Shown: positions 41,487 to 50,420 of the stretch, piece by piece
How positions within the stretch are numbered: the stretch's first letter is position 1
How the letters are laid out: every line of letters begins with the position of its first letter
Assembly: GCF_003287355.1 (NCBI RefSeq)
Contig: NZ_QMIM01000010.1
Location: forward strand, 109,636 to 173,635
DNA from: Halorubrum sp. 48-1-W
Lineage (GTDB): Archaea > Halobacteriota > Halobacteria > Halobacteriales > Haloferacaceae
Direction: 5' to 3'
Length of the DNA stretch: 64,000 nucleotides
Program-made: the position numbers and the translations under genes
The notes under the pieces: generated by a model
Database searches by the model: none
What the model was told of the DNA's origin: nothing
What the model saw: the letters and a program-made list of their open reading frames with translations, nothing else

Positions 41487-42512
41487 TCAGACCGCTTCGA
41501 GCCGCGTTTCGAGCTCCACGTCGATCCGCTCGACGAGGTCCTCCATCGGTTCGTCGAGGTACGTCGCCCACTGGTCGAGAAAGCCGGACCGGCCGAGGAT
41601 CCGAACCACCCGATAGATCGGCCGCCGCGTCTCGAACCCGGTGGGGAGCCCGCCGGCACGCTCGCGGTATCCCGCGTACACCGCCCCGCCGAACCGCTCC
41701 GGGCCCTCGTAGTCGAAGCCGTTACAGAGCTGGTCGCGCGCGCGAACCAGGTCGCGGGCGGGGTCGCCGACGTGCGCGAGCTCCCAGTCGAGGAAGCCAA
41801 CGTCGGCGCCGCCGACTACCCGATCGCCCTCCGCGAGGAACGCGTTCGGCGGGGCGATATCGCCGTGGAGCAGGGCAGTGGGCGCGCCGTCGAGGCGGTC
41901 GCGGTTCGATTCGACACAGTCGATCACGGCGTCGAAGTGGCGGGCGAGCCGATCGGTCGTACCGATCTCGCGGGTGCGCTCGATCGTCCCGAGCAGCGTG
42001 TCGGTCCACGAGGCCGTCTCGATCTCGAGCCCGGAAGCGCCGTCGTGGACCGCTTCGTCGACGCCCTCCCCGATCCCGACCGTTCCGCCGCGTCCGACGA
42101 TCTCCCCGTGGCTCTCGAACCGCTCGGCGTGGAGCGTCGCGAGCGTCGCCCCGACGTACCGGAGCAACGTCTCCCGTCGGTCGTCGTCGGCCTCCCGGAG
42201 GACGTCGTGGAGCGCCCGGCCCGGGGCGGGCGCGGTCGCCAGGTAGGGGACGGTCGCGTCCGGGTCGGTGGCAATGACGTTGGGAACCGGGATCGGCCGT
42301 CGCGCCGAGACGTACTCCAGAACCGCCCGTTCGCGGGCGATACGGCCCCCACTGCCCGCGATCGCGACCTTGAGGTAGACACGGTCGCCGTCGGCGAAGT
42401 CGACGCCGACGGTCTCGTTGCCACCGTTCCAGGAGGGACCGACGCCGACGAGGTTCACAACTCGCCGATCGGGGAACGCCGCCGTGAGTGCCGTCTCGAC
42501 CGACGCGTCCAT
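41487..42512 (-). CDS. APH-family phosphotransferase (aminoglycoside/choline kinase fold)
   Basis: 341 residues from ATG 42512. Kinase-like fold: NGGNETVGVDF..VYLKVA (ATP lysine), catalytic loop ALLHGDIAPPNAFL near residue 218 and VGFLDWELAHVGDPARDLVR, the metal Asp region. The full catalytic set is present. Substrate is not an antibiotic by necessity: such kinases in haloarchaea act on unknown small alcohols or sugars. Convergent with the aldo/keto reductase. Confidence 0.82.
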   Translation of the reverse strand: MDASVETALTAAFPDRRVVNLVGVGPSWNGGNETVGVDFADGDRVYLKVAIAGSGGRIARERAVLEYVSARRPIPVPNVIATDPDATVPYLATAPAPGRALHDVLREADDDRRETLLRYVGATLATLHAERFESHGEIVGRGGTVGIGEGVDEAVHDGASGLEIETASWTDTLLGTIERTREIGTTDRLARHFDAVIDCVESNRDRLDGAPTALLHGDIAPPNAFLAEGDRVVGGADVGFLDWELAHVGDPARDLVRARDQLCNGFDYEGPERFGGAVYAGYRERAGGLPTGFETRRPIYRVVRILGRSGFLDQWATYLDEPMEDLVERIDVELETRLEAV

Positions 42513-42625
42513 GGCCCTGCTGGCCGGGCGACGAGAAAAAGCGTTCCGCCCGCCCGCGGACAGCGGGTTCACGAATACCTTCTGCGACCGACAACGTCAT
42601 ACACCCCCCACGACTTCCTCGTCCG

Positions 42626-44797
42626 ATGACTGGCTCGGACGACGGGAACCGAGTGACCTTCGAGACCGCGGGCGAGACGCTCCACGTCCGCGACACGATC
42701 GAAGGCGAGCGGCTCCCGCTCCGGTTCGACCGAGCGCCGGACCCACGGCCCGCGATCACCGACCTGTTCGCGTTCCCCGTCGACCGGGCGGTGAGTTTCG
42801 AAGCCGAGGCGATCTCGATCCCGAAGTACTCGACGGTGAGCGTCCGCGAGTCGAGCGGCGAGTTCGTCGCCGAACTCAGCGAGGACCTCACGCTGCCGCG
42901 TAGCGCCTACTGTTTCGACGTCGTCGGCGCGACGAAGGCGTTCGTCCGCGCGGTCGATGTCGAGGTCTCGGCGACCGGGATGGCCGACGGCGGGGCCGTC
43001 GAGATCGAGTTCGACGGGCCGACGACCGTGACCGTCGGCGGACGGTCGCTTCACACCCGTCCCGAGGCCACGATGGCCGTCCCCGACGACCCGGAGGCGC
43101 TCATGCGGGCGGTGTCGGTGCTCGGCTCTTCGATCGCCGAGGCGTCGCCGGAGCGCTCCTGGCCCACCCTCCGCGGGTATCCGCCCCGGATCGGTCGCGG
43201 GGAGACGCTCTCGATCCCCGGCCACCTCGAGACGCCGGACGCGGGCGTCGAGATCGCGGTGCCGGCCACGTACGCCGACGTCTATCGCGTCACGACGCTG
43301 GCGTACTACCTCGGCGCGACCGTCGTCCCCGGCGCGGAGCCGGAGCTCCGGCTCGAGTCCGGGTACGTCGAACCGCTGCCGACCGAGGGCCCTGCGCTCG
43401 AGGAGCGGGTCTCGGAACTCCTCGGAACGGCCCTCCTTTTGGACTCGCTGGCGCGGACCGAGGGATACGTCCCCTCCGAGCGATACGAGTACGAGCGTAT
43501 CGGCGGAAAGCTATCGTTTTACCCGCCGAACCTGGCCGACCGGCCGATGGCCGAGCGGCTGATGGAGTACCTCGAGGTCGACCCGGGGACCGTCGAGCCG
43601 TGTCTCCCCGAGTGGCCGACGACCGCGGTCCTCCGGCCCGGCCCGTCGGGGATGGAACTGCTCGGCCACCTCGCACACCTGCTCGCGCCCGTCCGGGTTC
43701 GCGGATCGCCGGTGGAGGCGGGTGCCGACGACCGTGGGACCCTCCGCGACCGGAGCGGACCCGGCGGGTCCGGTTCGCCGACGGGGGCCGTACTCCCGCC
43801 GACCGCGGCTGTGGTCTCGCGGACCCTCGCTGTGGCCGAGGGGACGCCGAGACCGGACGACGTTCGGCTCCCGTCCGGCACCGCCGCCCTGGACGTCGCC
43901 GCCTACGAGAACCTCCTCGACCGGTCCCGACCGACGAAAGGCGACCTGCGCGTGTCACTGCTCGTCGATTCGGACGAGCGGGCCCGGGCGTTCGAGCGGG
44001 CCATGGGGGAACCCGAACTGCCCGACGGCGTCGGCGCGTGGGAGGTCCTCGTTCGCCCGACCTGTGAGGAGTTTCGCGATCGGCTCGGAGACCCGAACGT
44101 CGGGCTGTCGCTGTGTTCGCTTCCCGTCGACGGGAGCCGTGTCGCCTGCGCCGACGGCGTCGTCGACGTCGCGACCCTCGATCGCGTGCCGACCACGACC
44201 GTGTTCGAGCGCGCCGGAGGCGTCACGCCGGCCTCGGCGTCGGTGGAAGCCGGCTCGTTCGGGTCGATCGCTCTCGACGGCGCGCTCGACGTGGAGCGAG
44301 TCCGCACGCTCGTCGGGCTGTTGGCGACCGCGACGCCGTTCGCTGCGAGCGTCGCGCTCGCACGGGTCCGGGCGGTCGCGGGTGTCCGCCTCGCCGGCGA
44401 CCCGTCCGCGATCGCGGTCACGCCGGAACGAGGGGGCACACAGGGTGTCGTTCGGGTTCGGTCGATCTCCGAGACGGAACACGCGGTCACGTGGCGGTCC
44501 CTCCCGTCGGTTGACGCGCGAATCGGCACGGAGTACCATCCGCTCTTCGAGTGGGCGGATACCGTTCCGGAGCTGATCGGGACGGAACGGCAGGCTCCGC
44601 GGCCGCTCTCGACGACGGAAGTGCTCGATCTCGTCCCCGAACCCGACGGCGTCGTCGACCTCAACGGGACGGTCGTCTTCGAGCGCGACGGGGTCACCGA
44701 AGCCGACGTACAGCGGTCGGCCCGTCGGGCGCTCGCCGCTCGGGACCGCCGACAGCGCCCCGCGGACCGGATCTCTGCCCGATCCGACCGGGAGTGA
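42626..44797 (+). CDS. Large conserved haloarchaeal protein of unknown function
   Basis: 723 residues, acidic, no signal peptide and no membrane helix. First 180 residues look beta-rich (GETLHVRDTIEGERLPLRFDRAPDPRP). A central part has SRSW.TLRGYPPRIGRGETLSIPG and TYADVYRVTTLAYYLGA, and a late part has TVFERAGGVTPASASVEAGSFGSIALDG. I recall comparable about 700-residue 'hypothetical' proteins in haloarchaea but no domain name. No catalytic motif is evident. Followed by 20-bp tandem repeats. Confidence 0.75.
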   Translation: MTGSDDGNRVTFETAGETLHVRDTIEGERLPLRFDRAPDPRPAITDLFAFPVDRAVSFEAEAISIPKYSTVSVRESSGEFVAELSEDLTLPRSAYCFDVVGATKAFVRAVDVEVSATGMADGGAVEIEFDGPTTVTVGGRSLHTRPEATMAVPDDPEALMRAVSVLGSSIAEASPERSWPTLRGYPPRIGRGETLSIPGHLETPDAGVEIAVPATYADVYRVTTLAYYLGATVVPGAEPELRLESGYVEPLPTEGPALEERVSELLGTALLLDSLARTEGYVPSERYEYERIGGKLSFYPPNLADRPMAERLMEYLEVDPGTVEPCLPEWPTTAVLRPGPSGMELLGHLAHLLAPVRVRGSPVEAGADDRGTLRDRSGPGGSGSPTGAVLPPTAAVVSRTLAVAEGTPRPDDVRLPSGTAALDVAAYENLLDRSRPTKGDLRVSLLVDSDERARAFERAMGEPELPDGVGAWEVLVRPTCEEFRDRLGDPNVGLSLCSLPVDGSRVACADGVVDVATLDRVPTTTVFERAGGVTPASASVEAGSFGSIALDGALDVERVRTLVGLLATATPFAASVALARVRAVAGVRLAGDPSAIAVTPERGGTQGVVRVRSISETEHAVTWRSLPSVDARIGTEYHPLFEWADTVPELIGTERQAPRPLSTTEVLDLVPEPDGVVDLNGTVVFERDGVTEADVQRSARRALAARDRRQRPADRISARSDRE

Positions 44798-44814
44798 CCG
44801 AACGGCGGACGGCT

Positions 44815-44862
44815 CCACGGAACCCTCTCGACGTCCACGGAACCCTCTCGACGTCCGCGAAA
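44815..44862. repeat. 2.4 tandem copies of a 20-bp unit
   Basis: ccacggaaccctctcgacgt at 44815 and 44835 (exact), with a degenerate third copy at 44855, between the large gene's stop and the small RHH-like gene. Confidence 0.88.
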
Positions 44863-44903
44863 CCGCCCGTGTGTTTTTGAGCCCCGACGACGAAGCTTCG
44901 CCC

Positions 44904-45053
44904 ATGCCACAGATACACCTCGACGAGTCGACCGTCGAGCGACTCGACGCGCTCCGGCTGGACGACGAGGAGTACGACGAGATCGTGAACGAACTCATCA
45001 ACATCTACGAGGCCGAGGAGCTGACGCTGTTCCGCGGCAGCGACATCGAGTAG
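44904..45053 (+). CDS. 49-residue acidic protein (DUF7557-like)
   Basis: Reads MPQIHLDESTVERLDALRLD then DEEYDEIVNELINIYEAEEL... The strand-helix-helix pattern resembles a ribbon-helix-helix antitoxin fragment: a beta strand with alternating residues, then helices with SYD-EIV.ELI. I recognise it as a common haloarchaeal small family. No toxin gene is adjacent. ATG 44904 lies downstream of a TTTTTGA box. Confidence 0.65.
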   Translation: MPQIHLDESTVERLDALRLDDEEYDEIVNELINIYEAEELTLFRGSDIE

Positions 45054-45131
45054 CGGACCGGACGAATCCGGTCCCGACCCCTCGACCGTCGAACGCGCGG
45101 TTTAACCGTCCAGCCCCACGATCCGATCGAC

Positions 45132-46172
45132 ATGAGCGGGTCTACGGAGGGCGACCTCACCAAGACGGGGATGTCGTTGAAACACGACCGAGAGTGGGAC
45201 TACGAACTCGACCGGATCGTCGAGGCCATCGAGGAGCGGAACGCGAGCAAGGTCGGCCTCCAGTTCCCGGAGGGGCTCAAGCGGCGCGGCCCGAAGGTCG
45301 CCGACGACCTCCGCGAGGTCGCCCCCGACGACGTGACGTTCATGCTGTCGGGCCAGCCGTGTTACGGCGCGTGTGACCTCGACACCTATCTGATGCGCCG
45401 GACCGACGTGTTCGTCCACTTCGGACACACCCCGATGAAGGAGTCCGACAGCATCGTCTACGTGCCGCTCTTCTCGAACGTCGACCCCTTCCCGATCATG
45501 GAGGAGTCGCTCGCGGAGCTTCCCGACCCCGAGGAGGACCCCGACGTCGGGCTGGTGACGACTGCCCAGCACATGAACCGTTTCGAGGAGATGACCGATT
45601 GGCTCGAAGCGCGCGGCTACGAGGTCCACACCCGCCGGGGCGACGATCGGCTCACGAAGGAGGGACAGGTGCTCGGCTGTAACTACGCCTCCGCGGACAT
45701 CCCGGCGGATCAAGTGCTGTACGTCGGCGGCGGGAAGTTCCACCCGGTCGGACTGGCGATGGAACACCCCGAGAAGACCGTCGTCATCGCCGACCCCGTC
45801 AACAACGCCGTGTCGATCGCCGAACACGACCAGTTCCTGAAACAGCGGTACGCCTCGGTTCACAAGGCGATGGGCGCCGAGAAGTGGGGCGTCATCTTCT
45901 GTACGAAGATCGGTCAGGGCCGCTGGGAAACGGCACAGGAGATCGTCGAGAACAACGAGAACGCCTACCTCATCACGATGGACGAGGTCACCCCCGACCG
46001 CCTGCGGAACTTCGACATGGACGCGTTCGTCAACACCGGCTGTCCGCGGATCACGACCGACGACGGCCCCCGGTTCCACAAGCCCATGCTGACGCCCGGC
46101 GAGTACGAGGCCGCGATCGGCGAACGACCCCTCGACCAGATCGAGTTCGACACGTTCCACGACACCTGGTGA
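45132..46172 (+). CDS. dph2: Diphthamide biosynthesis radical enzyme Dph2
   Basis: 346 residues. Transfers the 3-amino-3-carboxypropyl group of SAM to the conserved histidine of elongation factor 2, in the cytoplasm as a homodimer. Three conserved cysteines bind [4Fe-4S]: GQPCYGACD (near residue 77-81), VLGCNYASA (near 180) and NTGCPRI (near 303). KVGLQFPEGL and HFGHTPM are family runs. Full length. Start ATG 45132. Confidence 0.95.
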   Translation: MSGSTEGDLTKTGMSLKHDREWDYELDRIVEAIEERNASKVGLQFPEGLKRRGPKVADDLREVAPDDVTFMLSGQPCYGACDLDTYLMRRTDVFVHFGHTPMKESDSIVYVPLFSNVDPFPIMEESLAELPDPEEDPDVGLVTTAQHMNRFEEMTDWLEARGYEVHTRRGDDRLTKEGQVLGCNYASADIPADQVLYVGGGKFHPVGLAMEHPEKTVVIADPVNNAVSIAEHDQFLKQRYASVHKAMGAEKWGVIFCTKIGQGRWETAQEIVENNENAYLITMDEVTPDRLRNFDMDAFVNTGCPRITTDDGPRFHKPMLTPGEYEAAIGERPLDQIEFDTFHDTW

Positions 46173-46203
46173 CGACCACGGACTGGACCGTCTCGCCAGC
46201 CGT

Positions 46204-46581
46204 CTACCGCTGATCGACGCACTCGCCGGCGACTTCGACGAGGTCCGCCGTCACACCGACCCGCCCGTCGAACAGCCGGCACGTGGTCGCGTTCCACGCG
46301 AGTTGCCCGCGGAAGTCGTCCCCCGAAACGGTCACCTCGTGTCGTCCCTCTGGACCGACGACGACCTCGAAGGCGCGGGCCACGCCACCGTCGATCCGAT
46401 CGGACTCGTCCCCGTACGTCGTGCCCTCGTCATCGACGACGTCGACCTGGACCGTGATCGCGTCGGCACGGTCGTTCCGTACGGTGAGATCGAGACGACT
46501 GCTCTCGTCGTCGCCGAACAACCCCGTACAACCGGCCAGCGACACGGCGCCCGCGGTCGCGAGCAAACGGCGACGGTTCAT
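46204..46581 (-). CDS. Small secreted lipoprotein
   Basis: 125 residues from ATG 46581. MNRRRLLATAGAVSLAGC: a signal with twin-Arg-like basic start, short h-region and lipobox LAGC, so lipid-anchored outside the membrane, probably via Tat as usual in haloarchaea. The mature part is a beta-sandwich-like acidic domain (LDLTVRNDRADAITVQVDVV...) of a type common in haloarchaeal lipoproteins. Two Cys near the end (TTCRLF, GECVD) may pair. Function unknown. Confidence 0.75.
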   Translation of the reverse strand: MNRRRLLATAGAVSLAGCTGLFGDDESSRLDLTVRNDRADAITVQVDVVDDEGTTYGDESDRIDGGVARAFEVVVGPEGRHEVTVSGDDFRGQLAWNATTCRLFDGRVGVTADLVEVAGECVDQR

Positions 46582-46759
46582 ACCGTGTCCACCCGGCCAC
46601 GACACTTGAACCCACGTCCTACCCGATGGGAACTCGCCATCGGTCGACGACGCAACACGCCGACGAGGGGGACGCTACCGAGGACACAACGACGGCAGGG
46701 ACGGCCCGGACGGCGAACGGGACCAGGAACCGGGATACCCGGAGGGGTTCACGAATCGC

Positions 46760-47392
46760 TCACCGCGGTTCGATAGAAACCGTCAGATCGTCGATGTAGT
46801 GTGTGGCGTCGGCCTCCCAGATGACCGCGGTTCCGACGGCGAAATGCAGCGTGTCCGTCGACAGTTCCGGCGTCGTCCACTCGAACGAGTACTCCCGCCA
46901 GCCGTCGGCGAGCCACAGCGGCTCGCGTAGCCCGCCGATCGGCGTCTCGTCGAAGTCGGTGGAGTTGACGCCCAGCTGGGGGAAATCGTCCTCGACCTCG
47001 GCGGGGTCGGGGCCGAGCCGCATAACCGCGTGGCGGATCGTGTTGAAGGACTCCGATTCGCTCCAGAACTGCCCCGTCGCCTCGATCTCGTACGCCCGTC
47101 CGGATTCGACCGGGATCGGACGGGAGACCCACGTCACCCCGTCGTCGTAGTCGCCCTCGTTCCACACGCGGAGCGAGCGTTCCCCCTCGACTGCTTCCGT
47201 CTCCGACACGTCGACTTCCCACTCGAAGTCCTCGATGTCGACTTCCGGGCCGATCGCTGACGCGGACTCCCACGCATCGAGGCCGTCTTCGAACCCCTCG
47301 GTAAACTCCGGCCCGTCGCCCCGGTCGAGGCACCCTGCGACACCGATCACGCCGAGCGATGCTCCCACTCGGAGGGTCTCACGACGGAACAT
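46760..47392 (-). CDS. Lipoprotein with carbohydrate-binding-like domain
   Basis: 210 residues from ATG 47392. FRRETLRVGASLGVIGVAGC: Tat-like RR then lipobox VAGC. The mature region EFTEGFEDGLDAWESASAIGPE... RSLRVWNEGDYDDGVTWVSRPIPVESGRAYEIEATGQFW... WREYSFEWTTPELSTDTLHFAVG..YIDDLTVSIE is a jelly-roll of the CBM4/9 kind, ending in a DDLTV strand. Perhaps binds surface glycans. Located next to another lipoprotein on the same strand. Confidence 0.75.
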   Translation of the reverse strand: MFRRETLRVGASLGVIGVAGCLDRGDGPEFTEGFEDGLDAWESASAIGPEVDIEDFEWEVDVSETEAVEGERSLRVWNEGDYDDGVTWVSRPIPVESGRAYEIEATGQFWSESESFNTIRHAVMRLGPDPAEVEDDFPQLGVNSTDFDETPIGGLREPLWLADGWREYSFEWTTPELSTDTLHFAVGTAVIWEADATHYIDDLTVSIEPR

Positions 47393-47453
47393 ATTCGATA
47401 TGAACGGCCCGTACGGATAATCGTTAGGTGATAGATAGCAAGCCCCAAGGATC

Positions 47454-47648
47454 GTGGACATCGATCCCGGGGGACGCGACGCCGACGAGCCGCGATGGCT
47501 CTCGCGGTGCGGGATCGTTGCCGGCGTCGGCACGCTGGCCGGGATCGGCATCTCGTTGGCACGGACGGCCGTTCCGGGAACGCGCCCGTACGTCACGAGC
47601 GTCGTAGCGTTCGTCCTCGGTCGGAGCGACGCTACTCGCGGTCGGTAG
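47454..47648 (+). CDS. Possible small membrane protein
   Basis: 64 residues from GTG 47454. One clear helix (GIVAGVGTLAGIGISLARTAV) and a second weaker hydrophobic stretch (VTSVVAFVLG). Acidic start, basic end. No family recognised and no ATG; divergent from the lipoprotein. A weak call. Confidence 0.35.
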   Translation: MDIDPGGRDADEPRWLSRCGIVAGVGTLAGIGISLARTAVPGTRPYVTSVVAFVLGRSDATRGR

Positions 47649-47710
47649 GCGATCACTGTCGGACCAGCTATATCTATATACTCACACCGCGTCCACTCTT
47701 GGGAGACTTC

Positions 47711-48463
47711 ATGACAACAGAAAAACGTGACCTCGACGTTTCGGACGAGCGCGGAGCCGCGATCGGCGGCGAGCGCGACGGACTGATCGGCGAGATCGAG
47801 ACGGCCGTCCGGTACCCCGCCGAGAGCGACGACGTCGTGAAGACCGTCCTCATCGGGGGCCTCCTCACGATCTTCGGCTTCCTCCTCGTTCCGCTGTTCG
47901 TCCTCGCGGGATACTTCGTCCGGGTGCTCGACCGAACCGCCGACGGCGACGAGGTGCCGCCGACGTTCGACGACCTCGGGGAACTGACCGTCACGGGAGT
48001 CAAGGCAGCAGTGATCGGGCTCGTCTACGGCTTCGTCCCGCTGCTCGTCGGCGGCGTCGGGGTCCTCGTCGGCATCGCGGGGATCGGCGCAGGTGACGGC
48101 GAGGGGATCGTAGCCGGCCTCGGCGTGCTCGGCGTCCTCGTCGGGGGGATGGTGTGGTTCGCTCTCGCACTGCTCGTCGCGTACCTGCTCCCGGCTGCGC
48201 TGGCGAACTTCGCCCGGACGCGCTCGGTCGGTGCGGGCTTCGACGTCGGGACGCTGAAACCGATCTGGACCTCCCGGGCGTACGCGCTCGCGTGGGGGAC
48301 GGCCCTCGTCGTGTTCCTGATCGGTAGCGTCGTCGCCGGCGTCCTCAACGTCGTCCCGGTCCTGGGGACGATCGCCGGCGCGTTCGTGGGGTTCTACTTC
48401 GCCGTCGCCGGGTACTCCGTCATCGGCCGGTCGTGGAACGGGTTCCCCGTCGACGGTCGCTGA
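47711..48463 (+). CDS. DUF4013 membrane protein
   Basis: 250 residues, about six helices. DUF4013 features: AVRYPAESDDVVKTVLIGGLLTIFGFLLVPLFVLAGYFVRVLDRTADGDEVPPTFDDLGEL, and a later GAGFDVGTLKPIWTSRAYALAWG with the second half of the family. Function unknown; may relate to ABC-2-type or bacteriocin-like membrane organisers. ATG 47711; TATA-like ctatatctatata lies 24-36 bases upstream. Confidence 0.8.
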   Translation: MTTEKRDLDVSDERGAAIGGERDGLIGEIETAVRYPAESDDVVKTVLIGGLLTIFGFLLVPLFVLAGYFVRVLDRTADGDEVPPTFDDLGELTVTGVKAAVIGLVYGFVPLLVGGVGVLVGIAGIGAGDGEGIVAGLGVLGVLVGGMVWFALALLVAYLLPAALANFARTRSVGAGFDVGTLKPIWTSRAYALAWGTALVVFLIGSVVAGVLNVVPVLGTIAGAFVGFYFAVAGYSVIGRSWNGFPVDGR

Positions 48464-48473
48464 ACCCTCCGTT

Positions 48474-48929
48474 TCATCCCGGTCCGTCGGCGACTCGGCC
48501 CTCCACGTAGTCGACCGCGGCCGTCGGCGAATCGATCGCCTCGACCCCTTCGACGTCGTGCGTGTCGAGTCCCGCGACCGCTCGTCCGTGGGCGAGCGCG
48601 AGTCCGATCTCCGAGAGGGTCCCGGGACCGCCGTTCACCGCGATCACTGCGTCGCCGTTCATCACGACGAGGGCGTTGCGAGCGTGCCCCAGACCGGTGG
48701 CGATCGCCGTCGTGACGAACGGGTTCGCGTCCGCGCGCCGGTCGGTCGGGAGGATCCCGATCGTCTCGCCGCCCGCTTCGCGGGCGCCCCGACAGACCGA
48801 TTCCATCACGCCGCCGAGGCCGCCGCAGACGACGGTGTGGCCGCGCTCGGCGAGTTCGGTCCCCAGCTCTTCTGCGACCGCCGCCGTCTCGGGCGGAACC
48901 GAACTCCCACCGATGACGCTGACACGCAT
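48474..48929 (-). CDS. TIGR00725/LOG-like phosphoribohydrolase-fold protein
   Basis: 151 residues. MRVSVIGGSSVPPETAAVAEELGTELAERGHTVVCGGLGGVMESVCRGA is the Rossmann start with the GG-LGGVM loop; NGGPGTLSEIGLA near residue 108 replaces the PGGxGTxxE of true LOG cytokinin-activating enzymes. The fold binds nucleotide or molybdopterin-like ligands; the GGPGT variant is typical of TIGR00725. Enzyme activity is uncertain. ATG 48929. Confidence 0.75.
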   Translation of the reverse strand: MRVSVIGGSSVPPETAAVAEELGTELAERGHTVVCGGLGGVMESVCRGAREAGGETIGILPTDRRADANPFVTTAIATGLGHARNALVVMNGDAVIAVNGGPGTLSEIGLALAHGRAVAGLDTHDVEGVEAIDSPTAAVDYVEGRVADGPG

Positions 48930-49041
48930 ACCCGGGCGTCCCCCACGAGGGCACAAAAATCGGGGGTGTCTTCGGGTCGGGGTCGATCGTCGGCCATCGT
49001 TCCGACGGGTACGGAACGTGGCTCCGGCGTCGTGGCCCCCG

Positions 49042-49458
49042 CTACGAGTCGGCCAGCCTGATCTCGACGTCGTGGACGCCGTCGCGGAGCGTCGCCCGTT
49101 CGATCTCCCGGAGCTCCTCCGCGGTCGCGTCGACCGTCGCGAAGTGGTTGCCGGCGAGTTCGCCCGCGGGACTCTTGAAACACGTCGGCCCGCAGGGAAG
49201 GAGGATCTCCTGTTCGTTCCGGTATCCCGGATACAAAAGCAGGTCGCCACGCGACGGGTAGACCGTGTGGTTCTCTCGCGGGATCTCCGGGAGGTCTATC
49301 TCGTCGATCTCGATCCAGGTGGCGATGCCGCTCCAGCGCACGTGCATGAGCTCCGATTCCAGCGGCAGGAACTCGCGGACCGCCGCGACCGACTCGGGCG
49401 CCCGGTCCTCGTGAAGCTCCGCCGTGAACGTCGTTCCCTCGATATCGATCGTTATCAT
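49042..49458 (-). CDS. DUF3830 cyclophilin-like protein
   Basis: 138 residues from ATG 49458. Reads MITIDIEGTTFTAELHEDRA, then SELMHVRWSGIATWIE, ENHTVYPSRGDLLLYPGYRNEQEILLPCGP..CFKSPAGELAGNHFATV. This is the DUF3830 / cyclophilin-like fold family. Two Cys flank a GPT turn. Function unknown. Upstream lies a four-copy 17-bp repeat where its promoter would be. Confidence 0.75.
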   Translation of the reverse strand: MITIDIEGTTFTAELHEDRAPESVAAVREFLPLESELMHVRWSGIATWIEIDEIDLPEIPRENHTVYPSRGDLLLYPGYRNEQEILLPCGPTCFKSPAGELAGNHFATVDATAEELREIERATLRDGVHDVEIRLADS

Positions 49459-49507
49459 GGACGGTGGTCGTCCCGTCTCGGGACGTATTGAAAAGGCCAC
49501 CGTCGTC

Positions 49508-49580
49508 GGGGATCGTCCTTCGCTGGGGATCGTCCTTCGCTGGGGATCGTCCTTCGCTGGGGATCGTCCGTCGTCGGGGG
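49508..49580. repeat. Four tandem 17-bp repeats
   Basis: gatcgtccttcgctggg at 49511, 49528 and 49545 (exact) and a variant at 49562, about 50 bases upstream of the DUF3830 start. Starts are not codon-multiple spaced. Confidence 0.9.
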
Positions 49581-49691
49581 TCACACTCCGGCTGTCGCGA
49601 TCCCAGCCGGGGTGGGAGACCGTTGCCGCCGCCCGATCGACGCTCGTAGCCGTGGTGAAACGTTTTTAAGCATCGGGCGAGGACTGACGTT

Positions 49692-50351
49692 ATGAGATAC
49701 GATACCGTCGTCTTCGACAACGACGGTGTTCTCGTCGGCCGCACGCGCTTCGACGTGCTCCAGGAAGCGACCCGGGACGCGTTCGAGGAGTGTGGTGTCG
49801 ACGACCCCGACCCCGACGACGTAGAGCGGATGACGATCGGCGCGACCCCCGGCAGCGTAGGGACCGTCTGTCAGACGTACGACCTCGATCCGGGGTCGTT
49901 CTGGCGGACGCGCGACGACGTGGTCTCGAGAGCCCAACAACAGGAGGCCCGCGCGGGCCGGAAGACCCCTTACGACGACCTCGACACGCTCGAGGAACTC
50001 GACGTGAAGATGGGGATCGTCTCCTCAAACCAGCAGGCGACCGTCGACTTCCTCGTCAAGCATTTCGACGGCTTCGAGGGGTTCGGCGCGGCGTACGGCC
50101 GGGAGCCCACGATCCACAGCCTCCAGCTCCGGAAGCCGAACCCGCACTACCTCGAGCGTGCGCTCGGCGATCTGGACGCCGACTCGGCGCTCTTCGTCGG
50201 CGACAACGAGTCCGACGTGAAGGCCGCGGAAAACGCCGGCGTCGACTCCGCGTTCATCCGCCGGCCACACCGCCGCAACTGGGAACTCAACGTCTGGCCC
50301 ACCTGGGAGATCGAGACGTTGGACGACCTCTTCGACGTCTGTGGCGTGTGA
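49692..50351 (+). CDS. HAD-superfamily hydrolase
   Basis: 219 residues. Motif I DNDGVL (nucleophile Asp and general acid Asp, near residue 10), motif II SSNQQ near 110, motif III Lys in RKPNP near 145, motif IV VGDNESDVKAAENAG near 170. A helical cap (about 20-90) precedes motif II, so subfamily I phosphatase (phosphoglycolate phosphatase-like). Substrate unknown. A gtttttaagc TATA box ends 23 bases before the ATG, so leaderless transcript. Confidence 0.88.
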   Translation: MRYDTVVFDNDGVLVGRTRFDVLQEATRDAFEECGVDDPDPDDVERMTIGATPGSVGTVCQTYDLDPGSFWRTRDDVVSRAQQQEARAGRKTPYDDLDTLEELDVKMGIVSSNQQATVDFLVKHFDGFEGFGAAYGREPTIHSLQLRKPNPHYLERALGDLDADSALFVGDNESDVKAAENAGVDSAFIRRPHRRNWELNVWPTWEIETLDDLFDVCGV

Positions 50352-50420
50352 CGGTCGGGAGGCCGTTCCGCCGACGCTACCCGGCCCGTTCACCCCCGAG
50401 AACCGCCGGTCTCGAGGGAC